Below, one piece after another: positions 40,619 to 50,401 of a DNA stretch of 64,000 nucleotides (position 1 is the stretch's first letter; every line of letters starts with the position of its first letter). A model generated the notes under the pieces. That model did not search any database and was not told the DNA's origin. It saw only the letters and a program-made list of their open reading frames with translations. The position numbers and the translations under genes were made by a program. The DNA is from Salinarimonas sp046292825 (GTDB taxonomy: Bacteria > Pseudomonadota > Alphaproteobacteria > Rhizobiales > Beijerinckiaceae): NCBI RefSeq assembly GCF_046292825.1, contig NZ_JBKBQG010000023.1, positions 9,479 through 73,478 on the forward strand. The letters are read 5' to 3'.

Positions 40619-43600
40619 ATGCGGCAGAGCGTTCAACAGAGCTTCAATCTCGAGGGTTTGGACCCCGACGTCCGCGACGCCGCGCGCGAGGCCGCGCGCC
40701 GCGCCGGGATGAGCCTCGACGAATGGTTGTCCGTCACGATCGCCGACCGCGCCGCGCGCGCCTATTCCGGCGAGACGCCGCGTCGCCGGGCCGCGCCCGC
40801 GAGCGGGGGCGCTTACGAGGATCTCGACAGCGTCGCCTCGCGGCTCGGCCGCGTCACCCGCAATCCGCGCGCGTCCGCCGCCGCGGCGCCGGCCGGCGGC
40901 GGCCAGCCGCGCAGCATCGACCAGGTCATCGCGGCGCTCACAGCCGAGCAGGATCGTCGCGCCCGCGAGAGCGCCTCGAAGACGGCGGAGGCGCTCGATT
41001 CGGTCGCGCGCTGGATCGAGCGCGCCGAGGATCGCATGAGCGAGACGACGCGCACCGTCGCCGAGCGTCAGGACCGCACGGCGAACGTGCTCGGCGAGGC
41101 GCTCGGCTTGATGACGCGCCGGCTCGACGACATCGAGCGCAAGGTCGCCGAGGGCAACCCGGCCTCCGTCTCCGCGGCCCTGAAGGCGGTGGAGAAGCTC
41201 GAGCAGCACATCGCCCGCGCCGAGGCCGAGCGCCGCGCGGCCGGCGACGTCGCCAAGGAGAGCGAGACGCGGCTCGACGCCCGCCTCGCCGAGGCGCTCG
41301 CCGGCTTCGAGAGCCGCATCGCCGCGATCGGCGAGCGGATGGCGCCCGCCCCCTCCAATCCCGCCCCGTCCGTGCCCGGACGGCCCCTGGGCCGCCGCGG
41401 CCTCTCGGTGCGCGACGAGCTCGTCGGCGCGGTGGCCGAGATCCGCTCGCGTCAGGCCGAGCTCGAGGCGCCCGGCCTTGCCCGCGGCGCGCAGGAGCCG
41501 GCCGGCGCCCGAACCCATTCGGACATCCTCGGCAGCCTGCGCGCCGACATCGCCAAGCTCGCCGGCCAGCTCGACACGCTCAAGCCGCGCGGCGAGGCGC
41601 CGGCCGCCGAGAGCGTGCGGGCCGAGATCGCGATGCTGCGCGATCGGGTCTCCGCGCTCGCCACGCGCGAGGAGATCGGCGCGCTCGAAGGCGTCCTGCG
41701 CGATCTCGCCCGCGAGGCCTCCCAGAGCCTCCTCCAGGCCAAGCTCGGCGTCGGCGCGCCCGATGCCGGGGCGATCGGCGCGACGCTCTCGCGGCTCGAG
41801 AGCGAGATGCGCCGCCTCTCCGACGAGGTCGCGCGGGTCTCGCCGCACACGCTCGTGGGCGTCGTCGAGGAATTGTCGCACAAGATCGACCTCGTCGCCG
41901 ATGCCGGCGTCGAGCCGCGCATCGTGCAGGGGCTCGCCGATCAGCTCGCCGACCTGCGTGCGCTCCTCGCCGAGATCGCCGAGCCGAGCCGCGTCGACGG
42001 TCTCGCCGAGCAGGTCGCCGAACTCACCGCCCAGGTCGCGCGCATCGCCCGCGCCCAGATCGACCCGATCGATTTCGCGGGCGTGCGCAGCGCGGTCGAG
42101 GAGATCCGCGGCAGCACGGCGCGGCGCGAGGCCGAGGAGGCCGCCGCTCGCGAGGCGGTCGCCGCCCGCGAGAGCGCGCTCGCCGCGCTCGTCGACCGTA
42201 TCGAGGGCCTCGGCGAGAAGCTCGATTCGATCGCCGGGATGGTCTCGGGCTCCGACCTCGGCGCGCTCGCCCGCCAGATCGAGACGCTCTCGCGATCGGC
42301 GGCCCGCGTCGAGACGGGCGCGAGCGTCGACCTCTCCCCGCTCGCCGGCCAGATCGAGACGCTGGGCGCGCGCATCGACGCGCTCGCGGCGCGCGAGCCC
42401 GGCGCGCCCGACCTCTCCCCCGTCGCCCGCGAGATCGCCGCGCTCGAGGCGCGGCTCTCCGAATCGCTCTCGGGGAGCCTCTCCGAGCGTCTCTCGGAAG
42501 GCCTCTCGGCGCGCCTCTCGGCCTCGCTCGCGGCGCCCTCCGGCTCGGTCGCGCCCGCGGCCCTCGTCGCGCGGCTCGACGTGCTCGCCGAGAAGCTCGA
42601 CGCGATGCGCGAGGCGCCCCCCGCCTCGCACGGGCTCGACATCGAGGGGCTGATGCGCCGGCTCGACCGGATCGACGAGAGCCTCGCGCGCCCGCGCGAC
42701 CGCAGCGAATTCGAGCCGTTGGAGCAGATGCTCGGCAAGCTCGCCGAGAAGATCGACCGCGCCGGCAACGAGGACGGGCTCGAGGCGCTCGAGCGGCAGA
42801 TCGGGGAGATCGCCGCACGCCTCGACCGCGAGGCCGCGCCCGATCCGGCGCTCGCGAGCCTCGAGCGCAGCATGAGCGCGCTGATGGCGCAGGTGGAGGG
42901 TCTCAAGGACGAGCTGCGCGAGCCGGCTGCACGCGCCGAGGACGATGACGAGGACGACGCCGCCCTCGCTCTGATCGAGCGCTCGCTCGGCGAGTTGAGG
43001 GCCGCGCAGAGCGACGCCGATCGCAAGAGCCGCGACACGCTGTCGGCCGTCCATACCACCTTGGAGGCGCTCGTCGGCCGTCTCGCCGGGCTCGAGCAGG
43101 CGCCGCGCGCCGACGGCGCGAAGGACGCGCGGCGTCCTCGCCCGAAGGCCGGCGCCGCCCCTGCAGAGCGGGGAGAGCCCGAGGCCGCACCCGCGCGCGA
43201 ACTCGACCCGATCGAGCGCCTCGCGCGGCGCACGCAGGCGATCGCCGCTGGCGAGCCGATGGCGGCCGCGCCCGCTTCGCGCGCGCCGCGGCGCGAGGGC
43301 GCGGACGACCCGCTCGCGAGCCTCGACGACATCCTGCTCGAGCCGGGCTCCGGCCGCCCCGACGGCGGTCGCGGCTCGGCCGCCGCGAGCGACCTCGCGC
43401 GCCCGCGCAATCTCGGAGAGGAGGCGGAGCCGGGGGACATCAAGGCGAGCTTCATCGCCGCTGCCCGTCGCGCCGCCCAATCCGCCGCGGCCGAGGCCGC
43501 GGCCGCCGCCCGCAGCGAGCCGGAAAAGGCGATCGAGACCGGACGCGCCGCCCCCGCGAGCCTCGCCCAGCGCATGCGCGGCTTGATCGAGCGGCGCCGC

Positions 43601-44728
43601 AAGCCCCTTCTGATGGGGCTCGCCGCGATCGTGCTCGCGCTCGGCGCCCTGCAGATCGGCCGCGCCGTCGTCACGGCGCCCGAGGCGCCCGCCGAAATGG
43701 CCGAACCCGTCCGCGCCCCTGTCGAGGAGCGCCTCGCCGCCCCCGCGCCCGAGATCGCCGCTCCCGTCGCGACGACGGAGCCGAGCGTCACCGCGAGCGG
43801 ACGGGCGCCGGATCCGGGTGCCGATCCGGAGGAAGACCTGTTCGTGCCCGAGACGACGGAGGCGCTCCCCGAACCCGGGCCGCGTGCGCCGACCTTCGCC
43901 ATGGGCGGCGTCGCGGGACCGGCGGCCGTGATCCCCGCCGACGATCTCGTCCGCTCCGGCCCGGGCGGGATGTCGGGCATGGTGCTGCCGCCGCGGCGCG
44001 ACGGCCTCGCGGCCGTGATCGGCGGCACGCCGACGATCGTCGCCGGCGTCGAGGTCCCCGCGAGCGTCGGCACGCAGCGGCTGCGCGAGGCCGCCCGCGA
44101 CGGCGACCGGATCGCGCTCTACGTCCTCGCCGAGCAGCTCTCCGCGGGGCGCGCCCTCCCGCGCGCCGCCGAGACGGCGGCGCGGCTGTTCGAGCGTGCC
44201 GCCGAGGCCGGGCTCGTGCCGGCGCAATATCGGATCGGCCAGATCCACGACAAGGGCATCGGGGTCGCCCGCGATCCGCAATCGGCCGAGATCTGGTACC
44301 GGCGCGCGGCGGAGAGCGGCAACGTCACCGCCATGCACAACCTCGCCGTCCTCCTCGCCGAGGGCGTCGCGGGCACGCCGGATTATACCGGCGCGATCGG
44401 CTGGTTCCGCCGCGCGGCGGAGCACGGGGTGCGCGACAGCCAGTACAATCTCGCCGTCCTCCTCGCGCGGGGCCTCGGCACACCGCAGGATCTCGTGGCG
44501 TCCTATACCTGGTTCGCGATCGCCGCCGCGGGCGGCGATTCCGACGCGGCCGCCCGCAAGGAGGAGGTCGGCTTGCGCCTCGCGGAGGCCGATCGCCTCG
44601 CCGCCGACGCCGCCGCCGGCGTCTGGAGACCCGAAACGCCCGATCCGGCCGCGAACGAGGTTGCGATTCCGGCCGAGGGGTGGAACGATCGCTCCGCGGG
44701 CATCTCCTTGCGCGCATCCTTCGCCTGA
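40619..44728 (+). CDS. PodJ-like polarity protein with coiled coils, one TM helix and Sel1 repeats
   Basis: 1369 residues from ATG 40619, where the family N-terminus begins (MRQSV, then RDAAREAARRAGMSLDEWLS). Residues about 60-860 are Ala/Glu/Arg/Leu-rich coiled coil (many LEAL, RIDAL and AEQV heptad runs) in the cytoplasm. A Pro/Ala-rich stretch precedes a single membrane helix (about 992-1015, LLMGLAAIVLALGALQIG). The outer part ends in three or four Sel1-type repeats (about 1150-1330, AARLFERAAEAGLVPAQYRI, AEIWYRRAAESGNVTAMHNL). This is the layout of PodJ-type localisation factors that mark a cell pole and recruit division or adhesion proteins. Two earlier in-frame starts (40448, 40562) cannot be excluded. 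Confidence 0.85.
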   Translation: MRQSVQQSFNLEGLDPDVRDAAREAARRAGMSLDEWLSVTIADRAARAYSGETPRRRAAPASGGAYEDLDSVASRLGRVTRNPRASAAAAPAGGGQPRSIDQVIAALTAEQDRRARESASKTAEALDSVARWIERAEDRMSETTRTVAERQDRTANVLGEALGLMTRRLDDIERKVAEGNPASVSAALKAVEKLEQHIARAEAERRAAGDVAKESETRLDARLAEALAGFESRIAAIGERMAPAPSNPAPSVPGRPLGRRGLSVRDELVGAVAEIRSRQAELEAPGLARGAQEPAGARTHSDILGSLRADIAKLAGQLDTLKPRGEAPAAESVRAEIAMLRDRVSALATREEIGALEGVLRDLAREASQSLLQAKLGVGAPDAGAIGATLSRLESEMRRLSDEVARVSPHTLVGVVEELSHKIDLVADAGVEPRIVQGLADQLADLRALLAEIAEPSRVDGLAEQVAELTAQVARIARAQIDPIDFAGVRSAVEEIRGSTARREAEEAAAREAVAARESALAALVDRIEGLGEKLDSIAGMVSGSDLGALARQIETLSRSAARVETGASVDLSPLAGQIETLGARIDALAAREPGAPDLSPVAREIAALEARLSESLSGSLSERLSEGLSARLSASLAAPSGSVAPAALVARLDVLAEKLDAMREAPPASHGLDIEGLMRRLDRIDESLARPRDRSEFEPLEQMLGKLAEKIDRAGNEDGLEALERQIGEIAARLDREAAPDPALASLERSMSALMAQVEGLKDELREPAARAEDDDEDDAALALIERSLGELRAAQSDADRKSRDTLSAVHTTLEALVGRLAGLEQAPRADGAKDARRPRPKAGAAPAERGEPEAAPARELDPIERLARRTQAIAAGEPMAAAPASRAPRREGADDPLASLDDILLEPGSGRPDGGRGSAAASDLARPRNLGEEAEPGDIKASFIAAARRAAQSAAAEAAAAARSEPEKAIETGRAAPASLAQRMRGLIERRRKPLLMGLAAIVLALGALQIGRAVVTAPEAPAEMAEPVRAPVEERLAAPAPEIAAPVATTEPSVTASGRAPDPGADPEEDLFVPETTEALPEPGPRAPTFAMGGVAGPAAVIPADDLVRSGPGGMSGMVLPPRRDGLAAVIGGTPTIVAGVEVPASVGTQRLREAARDGDRIALYVLAEQLSAGRALPRAAETAARLFERAAEAGLVPAQYRIGQIHDKGIGVARDPQSAEIWYRRAAESGNVTAMHNLAVLLAEGVAGTPDYTGAIGWFRRAAEHGVRDSQYNLAVLLARGLGTPQDLVASYTWFAIAAAGGDSDAAARKEEVGLRLAEADRLAADAAAGVWRPETPDPAANEVAIPAEGWNDRSAGISLRASFA

Positions 44729-44860
44729 GCCCGTCGCCAGCGGCGGCGCGCCGCATCCTGACGGCCACGACATCGTCACCGGCGGGGGCTAATCCGATTC
44801 GCGCGGGCGGGAGACCGGCCGCGCGCGATCGTCGTTCGCCGCGTGTTCGAGGAAGGGCCC

Positions 44861-45787
44861 TTGTCGATCTATCTGCCCGTCGCCGAGATGTCGGTCAGCC
44901 TGTTCCTGATCCTGGGGCTGGGCGCCGCCGTCGGCTTCATTTCCGGGCTGTTCGGCATCGGCGGCGGCTTCCTGATGACGCCGCTGCTGATCTTCCTCGG
45001 CATTCCCCCCGCCGTGGCGGTGGCGACGCAGACCGCTCAGATCGTCGCGGCCTCGACCACGAGCGGTCTTTCGGCGCTGCGGCGACGGGCGCTCGATCTC
45101 AAGCTCGGGGCGGTTCTCGTCTGCGGCGGCCTCGTCGGGTCCGGGCTGGGCGTCCTCGCCTTCGCCGCCGTGCGCCGCGCGGGCCAGCTCGATTTGCTGA
45201 TCGTGGTCTCGTACGTGACCCTGTTCACGGTGGTCGGCGGCCTGATGCTGCGCGAGAGCGTTCGCGAGCTCCTGCAATCGCGCAAGGGCAAGGTCCGCGT
45301 CCGGCGTCGCGCGGGCGAGCACCCGGCCTATCTCGGGCTGCCCTTCCGCATGCGCTTCCACCGGTCGCAGCTCTACATGAGCATTCTGCCGCTTCTGGGG
45401 ATCGCCTTCCTGATCGGCTTCGCGGGCGCGATGCTCGGCATCGGCGGCGGCTTCATCCTGGTGCCGGCGCTGCTCTACCTGTTCCGCGTGCCCACCGCCG
45501 TGGTCGTCGGCACGTCGCAATTCCAGATCCTGTGCACGACCTTCGCCGCCTTGGTGCTGCACGCGGTCTTCAACCAGGCGGTCGATCTCGTGCTCGCGCT
45601 CATGCTGATCGTCGGGGGCGTGTTCGGGGCCCAGTTCGGCGCGCGGGCGAGTGCGGGCCTGCGCGCGGACATGTTCCGCCTCCTGCTCGCGCTCCTCATC
45701 CTCGGGGTCGGCCTGCGCTTCGGGGTCGAGCTCGTCGTGCGCCCGGCCGAGCTGTTCTCGATCGTGGTGACCGGGGGCGGCCGATGA
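44861..45787 (+). CDS. TauE/SafE family membrane transporter
   Basis: 308 residues from TTG 44861, chosen because GAGGAAGG lies just upstream and the resulting N-terminus (MSIYLPVAEMSVSLFLILGL) matches this subfamily; a GTG at 44843 is the alternative. Two homologous halves each carry the glycine-rich motif: GFISGLFGIGGGFLMTPLLI and GFAGAMLGIGGGFILVPALL. The family exports small sulphur-containing or other anions. The stop overlaps the TIGR02186 gene (ATGA), its usual partner in this bacterial order. Confidence 0.88.
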   Translation: MSIYLPVAEMSVSLFLILGLGAAVGFISGLFGIGGGFLMTPLLIFLGIPPAVAVATQTAQIVAASTTSGLSALRRRALDLKLGAVLVCGGLVGSGLGVLAFAAVRRAGQLDLLIVVSYVTLFTVVGGLMLRESVRELLQSRKGKVRVRRRAGEHPAYLGLPFRMRFHRSQLYMSILPLLGIAFLIGFAGAMLGIGGGFILVPALLYLFRVPTAVVVGTSQFQILCTTFAALVLHAVFNQAVDLVLALMLIVGGVFGAQFGARASAGLRADMFRLLLALLILGVGLRFGVELVVRPAELFSIVVTGGGR

Positions 45788-46569
45788 TCGGTCTCCTGCG
45801 CCCGCTCCGTGTCTTCCTCGCGCTTCTCGCCGGTCTCCTCGCCGCGATCGGGACGGCGCGCGCCGAACAGCTCGTCACCTCCCTGTCGAGCCACCAGGTC
45901 CAGATCACCTCGACCTATGTCGGCACGCAGGTCGTGCTGTTCGGTGCCGTGCGCCGCGATGCCCAGACGATCGCGCGCTCGGGCGCCTACCACGCCGCCA
46001 TCATCGTGCGCGGGCCGCCGCAGACCCTGACGGTCCGCCTGCGCGAGCGGCGCGGGCCGATCTGGATCAACGGCGAGCAGCAGAAATTCGCGCAGGTGCC
46101 CGCCTATTACGCGGTGCTCTCCTCCGCGCCGATCGAGGACATCACGACCCCGCCCGTGCGCGAGCGCCTGCGGCTCGGTCTGCGCGCGCTCGCCGAGAGC
46201 CCGGGCGAGACGGTCGAGCGCGAAGGCCGCGAGGCCGTGTTCCAGGAGGCTCTCGTGCGGCTGCGCGCCCGCGCGGGGCTCTATCGCGAGAACCCGCGCG
46301 GCGTCACATTCCTGCGCCCGGACATCTTCCGCGCCGCGATTTCGGTGCCGGCGGACGCCCCGCCGGGGAGTTACGAGGTGGAGGTGCTGCTCTTCGCCGA
46401 CGGCATCCTGCTCGCCCGCGACATCACCGCCTTCGAACTCGTCAAGACCGGCGTCGAGCAGCGGATCGCGGAGGCGGCGGAGACGCAGCCGCTCGCCTAC
46501 GGCCTCGCCACGGGGATGCTCGCGATCTTCCTCGGCTGGCTCGCGAGCGTGGTGTTCCGGCGCGACTGA
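45784..46569 (+). CDS. TIGR02186 family exported/membrane-anchored protein
   Basis: 261 residues. Signal peptide LRVFLALLAGLLAAIGTARA (cleavage probably after ARA, near residue 27), a beta-rich outer part (SLSSHQVQITSTYVGTQVVL, then LRERRGPIWINGEQQ), and one C-terminal helix (LAYGLATGMLAIFLGWLASV) ending in basic residues. So it is a periplasmic domain on a C-terminal anchor. The family is named from its constant position behind a TauE/SafE transporter. Its role is unknown; an accessory or sensing subunit of the transporter is plausible. Confidence 0.85.
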   Translation: MIGLLRPLRVFLALLAGLLAAIGTARAEQLVTSLSSHQVQITSTYVGTQVVLFGAVRRDAQTIARSGAYHAAIIVRGPPQTLTVRLRERRGPIWINGEQQKFAQVPAYYAVLSSAPIEDITTPPVRERLRLGLRALAESPGETVEREGREAVFQEALVRLRARAGLYRENPRGVTFLRPDIFRAAISVPADAPPGSYEVEVLLFADGILLARDITAFELVKTGVEQRIAEAAETQPLAYGLATGMLAIFLGWLASVVFRRD

Positions 46570-46675
46570 GCCTCGGGGCGGGGCGCGCAGGCGGGTTTTC
46601 GCGTCGCGCACCCTTGGACGCGGCACGCGGAGCCTCTAGCCTCGCAAGACCGGTCCCCGCCCGAGGAGATGCCCC

Positions 46676-47830
46676 GTGCCCGCCAATGCCGATGCCGTCG
46701 CCGCCTGGCTCGCCGAGCGCGAGCCCGACATGATCGCGCTCCTCGAAGAGGTCGTGAACATCGATTCGGGCTCCTACGACAAGCCGGGGGTCGACGCCGT
46801 CGTCGCGCGCTTCGCCCGCTTCTTTTCCGAGCACGGCATCGAGACGACGACGATCGCCAACGAACGCTTCGGCGACGCCTTGAAGGCCTTCGTGCCGGGC
46901 GGCGGCGGCGGCAACGAGCCGATCGTGCTGATGGGCCATTGCGACACGGTCTTCCCCAAAGGCGAGGTCGCGCGCCGGCCGTTCCGCATCGAGGACGGGC
47001 GCGCCACCGGGCCGGGCGTCTGCGACATGAAGGCGGGGCTCGTCATGAACGCCTTCGTGCTCGCCGGCTGGCACGCCTGCGGCGGCGCGGCGCGTCCGCT
47101 TCTCGGCCTGTTCACGAGCGACGAGGAGATCGGCTCGCCCGCCTGCCGGCCCCTGATCGAGGCGACGGCGCGGGAGGCGCGCGCCGTCCTGAATTCCGAG
47201 CCCGGCCGGCCCTCCGGCAACGTGGTGACCGGCCGCAAGGGCGGCGTCTTCATGGGGCTCGAGGTGACCGGCAAAGCCGCGCATTCGGGCGGCAATTTCG
47301 CGGAGGGCATCTCGGCGATCGGCGAGCTCGCCCACAAGATCGTGGCTCTGCACGCCCTCACCGATCTCGAGCGCGGCATCACGCTCAATGTCGGCCTCGT
47401 GCGCGGCGGGCAATCGGTCAACACGGTCGCGCCGCTCGCCGAGGCGGAGATCGACCTGCGCTACGTCACGCCCGATCAGCGCGCCGAGGCGATGGGCAAG
47501 ATCGAGGCGATCGTCGCGCACGCCACCGTGCCGGGCGCGAGCGCGCGGCTGTGGATCAAGGGCGAGTTCTACCCGCTCGTCCAGGACGAGGGCTCGAAGG
47601 CTCTGTTCTCCGATTATGCCGAGGCCGCGCGGGAGGCGGGTCTCGCGGTCGCGGGCGAGTTCGCCGGCGGCTGCGCGGATTCCGGCTTCACCGCGAGCGT
47701 CGGCTGCCCGACCTTGTGCGCCGTCGGCCCCGTCGGCGGCAACGCCCATTCGCCGCAGGAATGGATGGCGGTCGACAGCATCGTGCCGCGCGCGCAGGCG
47801 ATGGCGCGGACGGTGGCGCGGATCGGGTGA
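46676..47830 (+). CDS. M20 family metallopeptidase, carboxypeptidase G2-like
   Basis: 384 residues from GTG 46676, with GAGGAG upstream. Zinc ligands and catalytic residues are in place: LMGHCDTVF (His88, catalytic Asp90), VCDMKAG (bridging Asp117), FTSDEEIGS (catalytic Glu150, metal Glu151), and a C-terminal NAHSPQEW histidine. The dimerisation domain has VTGKAAHSGGNFAEG. Such enzymes remove glutamate from folate-like or other N-acyl amino acids. It is monocistronic and convergent with the TetR gene, 11 bases away. Confidence 0.9.
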   Translation: MPANADAVAAWLAEREPDMIALLEEVVNIDSGSYDKPGVDAVVARFARFFSEHGIETTTIANERFGDALKAFVPGGGGGNEPIVLMGHCDTVFPKGEVARRPFRIEDGRATGPGVCDMKAGLVMNAFVLAGWHACGGAARPLLGLFTSDEEIGSPACRPLIEATAREARAVLNSEPGRPSGNVVTGRKGGVFMGLEVTGKAAHSGGNFAEGISAIGELAHKIVALHALTDLERGITLNVGLVRGGQSVNTVAPLAEAEIDLRYVTPDQRAEAMGKIEAIVAHATVPGASARLWIKGEFYPLVQDEGSKALFSDYAEAAREAGLAVAGEFAGGCADSGFTASVGCPTLCAVGPVGGNAHSPQEWMAVDSIVPRAQAMARTVARIG

Positions 47831-47841
47831 TCCGCCTCGCC

Positions 47842-48450
47842 TCACCGCACCGATTTCGCCCCCGTGAGGATCAGCTGCGTCGCGAGGTCGGCATATTCCT
47901 CCCGCGAGATCGGGCCGTCGGGGCGGAACCACATGTAGACCCAGTTCATCATGCCGAAGAGGGACATCGTCACCGGCATGAGATAGGGCCGCTCGCCGGA
48001 GAGCGCGGGGTTGACCGCGCGCAGGGTCGCGGCGAAGCGGCGCACGATCGCGCGCTCGACGTCGCGGATCACCTCCGCCTTGTCCTCGGGCAGGGTCGCC
48101 ATGCCGGTGAGCTGCACCTTGTGGAGATCGTCCGAGTCCCGGTAATGGTCGAGCACGCAATGGACGAGCCGGCGTAGGCGCTCGTCGGCATCCGCGCCGT
48201 CGGCGGCACTCTCCTCCTCGACCCGCGCGAGCGCCTCGTCGAGCACCTCGAGATGGCCGCGGATGATGTCGAAGACGAGCTCTTCCTTGTTCTGGTAGTA
48301 ATGGTAGAGGAGCGCCTTCGAGACGCCGCATTCGGCCGCGATCTGGGACATCGACGCGCGATCGACCCCGCGCTCGGCGAAGGCCGCCGCGGATCCGCGC
48401 AGGATCGCGTCGCGCTTGTCGTCGTAATCGTTCGCGCGGGTGCGCGCCAT
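47842..48450 (-). CDS. TetR family regulator of the phenylacetate genes (PaaR-like)
   Basis: 202 residues. Helix-turn-helix: DAILRGSAAAFAERGVDRAS then SQIAAECGVSKALLYHYYQN. The following KEELVFDIIRGHLEVLDEAL and the C-terminal FGMMNWVYMWFRPDGPISRE are typical of the TetR regulators that sit in paa and other CoA-ester pathways. It is upstream of paaK and in the same direction, separated by a 142-base palindromic repeat. It probably binds the palindrome at 51261-51274 and is released by phenylacetyl-CoA (known for PaaR proteins, inferred here). Confidence 0.85.
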   Translation of the reverse strand: MARTRANDYDDKRDAILRGSAAAFAERGVDRASMSQIAAECGVSKALLYHYYQNKEELVFDIIRGHLEVLDEALARVEEESAADGADADERLRRLVHCVLDHYRDSDDLHKVQLTGMATLPEDKAEVIRDVERAIVRRFAATLRAVNPALSGERPYLMPVTMSLFGMMNWVYMWFRPDGPISREEYADLATQLILTGAKSVR

Positions 48451-48468
48451 GAGCTCAGCCCCCTTGAT

Positions 48469-48610
48469 CCCTCCCCGTAGGGGAGGGTGGCCTCGCGAGC
48501 GTCAGCGAGAGAGGTCGGGTGGGGCCCGACGCTTGCAGGATCGTCTCCAACCGGGCCCCACCCGGCCGCCGTCGCTGCGCTCCGGCGTCCGCCCTCCCCT
48601 CCGGGGAGGG
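48469..48610. repeat. GC-rich palindromic intergenic repeat, copy A
   Basis: The element opens with CCCTCCCCGTAGGGGAGGG (48469-48487) and closes with CCCTCCCCTCCGGGGAGGG (to 48610). Inner arms GGTCGGGTGGGGCCC and GGGCCCCACCCGGCC also pair. A second copy with the same plan lies at 54270-54415. It fills the gap between the TetR gene and paaK. Confidence 0.85.
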
Positions 48611-48624
48611 AGGCTCGCGCAACA

Positions 48625-49935
48625 TCACGTTCTCGGGCGCTTGTCAACGACGCGCTTGGCCTTGCCGACGGAGCGCTCGACGTCTCCCGGTCGCACCACC
48701 TCCACGCGCGCGGTAATTCCGACGAGATTCTTGATGCGGTGGGCGAGGAGCGCGCCGAGCTGCACGCGCTCGCTTTCCGACGCCGCCTCGGGCAGCGCCT
48801 CCACGCGCACAGCCATCTCGTCCATGCGCCCCTCGCGGGTCAGCACGAGCTGGAAATGCGCCGAGAGGCCCGCGACCGCCAGGATCTGCTCCTCGATCTG
48901 CGTCGGGAACACGTTGACGCCGCGCAGGATGATCATGTCGTCCGAGCGCCCGGTGATCTTCGCCATGCGCCGCATCGAGCGCGCGGTGCCGGGCATCAGC
49001 CGGGTGATGTCGCGGGTGCGGTAGCGCACGATGGGCAGCGCCTCCTTGGTCAGCGAGGTGAAGACGAGCTCGCCCTCCTCGCCGTCCGGGAGCACCTGCC
49101 CCGTGTGCGGGTCGATGATCTCCGGGTAGAAATGGTCTTCCCAGAGATGCAGCCCGTCCTTCGTCTCCACGCATTCGTTGGCGACGCCCGGGCCCATCAC
49201 CTCCGACAATCCGTAGATGTCGACGGCATGCATGTCGAAGGCGCGCTCGATCTCCTCGCGCATCGCGTTCGTCCAGGGCTCGGCGCCGAAGATGCCGACC
49301 TGCAGCGAGCTCTCGCGCGGGTCGATGCCGCGGGCGCGGAATTCGTCGAGGATGGCGAGCATGTAGGAGGGGGTCACCATGATGATGCTCGGGCGGAAAT
49401 CCTCGATGAGCATCACCTGCCGCTCGGTCATCCCGCCCGAGATCGGCACCACCGTGCAGCCGAGCCGCTCCGCCCCGTAATGCGCGCCGAGCCCGCCGGT
49501 GAACAGCCCGTAGCCGTAGGCGATATGGCAGACGTCGCCGGGCCGCCCACCCGAGGCGCGGATCGAGCGCGCCATCAGGTCGGCCCAGATGTCGATGTCG
49601 CGCTTGGTATAGCCGACGACGGTCGGCTTGCCGGTCGTGCCCGAGGAGGCGTGGATGCGCGCGACCTTCTCGCGCGGCACCGCGAACATGCCGAAGGGAT
49701 AGGTGTCGCGCAGGTCCTGCTTCGTGGTGAAGGGGAAACGCGCGAGGTCGGACAGCGCCTTCACGTCGCCCGGGTGCACGCCCGCCTCGTCGAAGCGGGC
49801 GCGGTAGAAGGGCGAGTTCTCGTAGGCGTGGTTCAGGCTCCAGCGGAGCCGCTCGAGCTGCAGCGCCTCGATCTCGTCGCGCGAGGCGATCTCGATCGGA
49901 TCGAGGCTCGCGCGATCGGGCGTCCTGTCCTCCAT
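48625..49935 (-). CDS. paaK: Phenylacetate-CoA ligase
   Basis: 436 residues, usual length for PaaK. AMP-binding P-loop HASSGTTGKPTVVGYT (residues 95-110), then GAEPWTNAMREEIERAFDMH, DIYGLSEVMGPGVANEC, and C-terminal TGRSDDMIILRGVNVFPTQI with the hinge and final lysine region (KNLVGITARVEV, VGKAKRVVDKR). It converts phenylacetate, ATP and CoA to phenylacetyl-CoA in the cytosol, the first step of the pathway. It is the last gene of paaG-paaI-paaK, 28 bases after paaI. Confidence 0.96.
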   Translation of the reverse strand: MEDRTPDRASLDPIEIASRDEIEALQLERLRWSLNHAYENSPFYRARFDEAGVHPGDVKALSDLARFPFTTKQDLRDTYPFGMFAVPREKVARIHASSGTTGKPTVVGYTKRDIDIWADLMARSIRASGGRPGDVCHIAYGYGLFTGGLGAHYGAERLGCTVVPISGGMTERQVMLIEDFRPSIIMVTPSYMLAILDEFRARGIDPRESSLQVGIFGAEPWTNAMREEIERAFDMHAVDIYGLSEVMGPGVANECVETKDGLHLWEDHFYPEIIDPHTGQVLPDGEEGELVFTSLTKEALPIVRYRTRDITRLMPGTARSMRRMAKITGRSDDMIILRGVNVFPTQIEEQILAVAGLSAHFQLVLTREGRMDEMAVRVEALPEAASESERVQLGALLAHRIKNLVGITARVEVVRPGDVERSVGKAKRVVDKRPRT

Positions 49936-49963
49936 GGCGTTTCCCTCGGTCTTTTCGGTTTCG

Positions 49964-50401
49964 TTATTCGAGAATGCGGCCCTTCACCGTGCGGGCGTGG
50001 CCGCGGAACAGAGCGACCAGGGCGTCGTCCTGATTGGTGACGCGCACGTCGTAGACCCCCGAGCGCCCGGCGCGATGAACCTCCACCGCCTCCGCGCGCA
50101 AGAGATCGCCCTCGCGGGCGGGCGCGATGTAGGTGATGGCGCAGGACTGGGCGACGGTGCGCTGGTCGGTGCCGTTGCAGGCGAAGGCGAAGGCGGAATC
50201 GGCGAGCGTGAAGACGTAGCCGCCATGCGCCGTCTTGTGGCCGTTGGTCATCTCGGAGCGCACGCGCATCGTCAGCACGGCGCGGCCGAGCCCGATCTCG
50301 ACGATCTCCATGCCGAGCGCGCGGCTCGCCTCGTCCTCCGCCCACATGCGCTCGGCGCAGGCGCGGGCGAGGGCGAGCGGGTCTTGCGGGGTCTCGCTCA
50401 T
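49964..50401 (-). CDS. paaI: Hydroxyphenylacetyl-CoA thioesterase
   Basis: 145 residues with the hot-dog fold pattern of PaaI: EIGLGRAVLTMRVRSEMTNG, the active-site region GHKTAHGGYVFTLADSAF, and CNGTDQRTVAQSCAITYIAP. It hydrolyses stalled ring-hydroxylated or ring-epoxide-derived CoA thioesters and so frees CoA. Its ATG at 50401 overlaps the paaG stop by 4 bases. Confidence 0.93.
   Translation of the reverse strand: MSETPQDPLALARACAERMWAEDEASRALGMEIVEIGLGRAVLTMRVRSEMTNGHKTAHGGYVFTLADSAFAFACNGTDQRTVAQSCAITYIAPAREGDLLRAEAVEVHRAGRSGVYDVRVTNQDDALVALFRGHARTVKGRILE

Noticed and set aside
40424..44779. A 1451-codon frame antisense to the PodJ-like gene
   Set aside because: Low-complexity Arg/Gly/Asp/Leu composition and no start signal; the sense strand has the membrane helix and Sel1 repeats.
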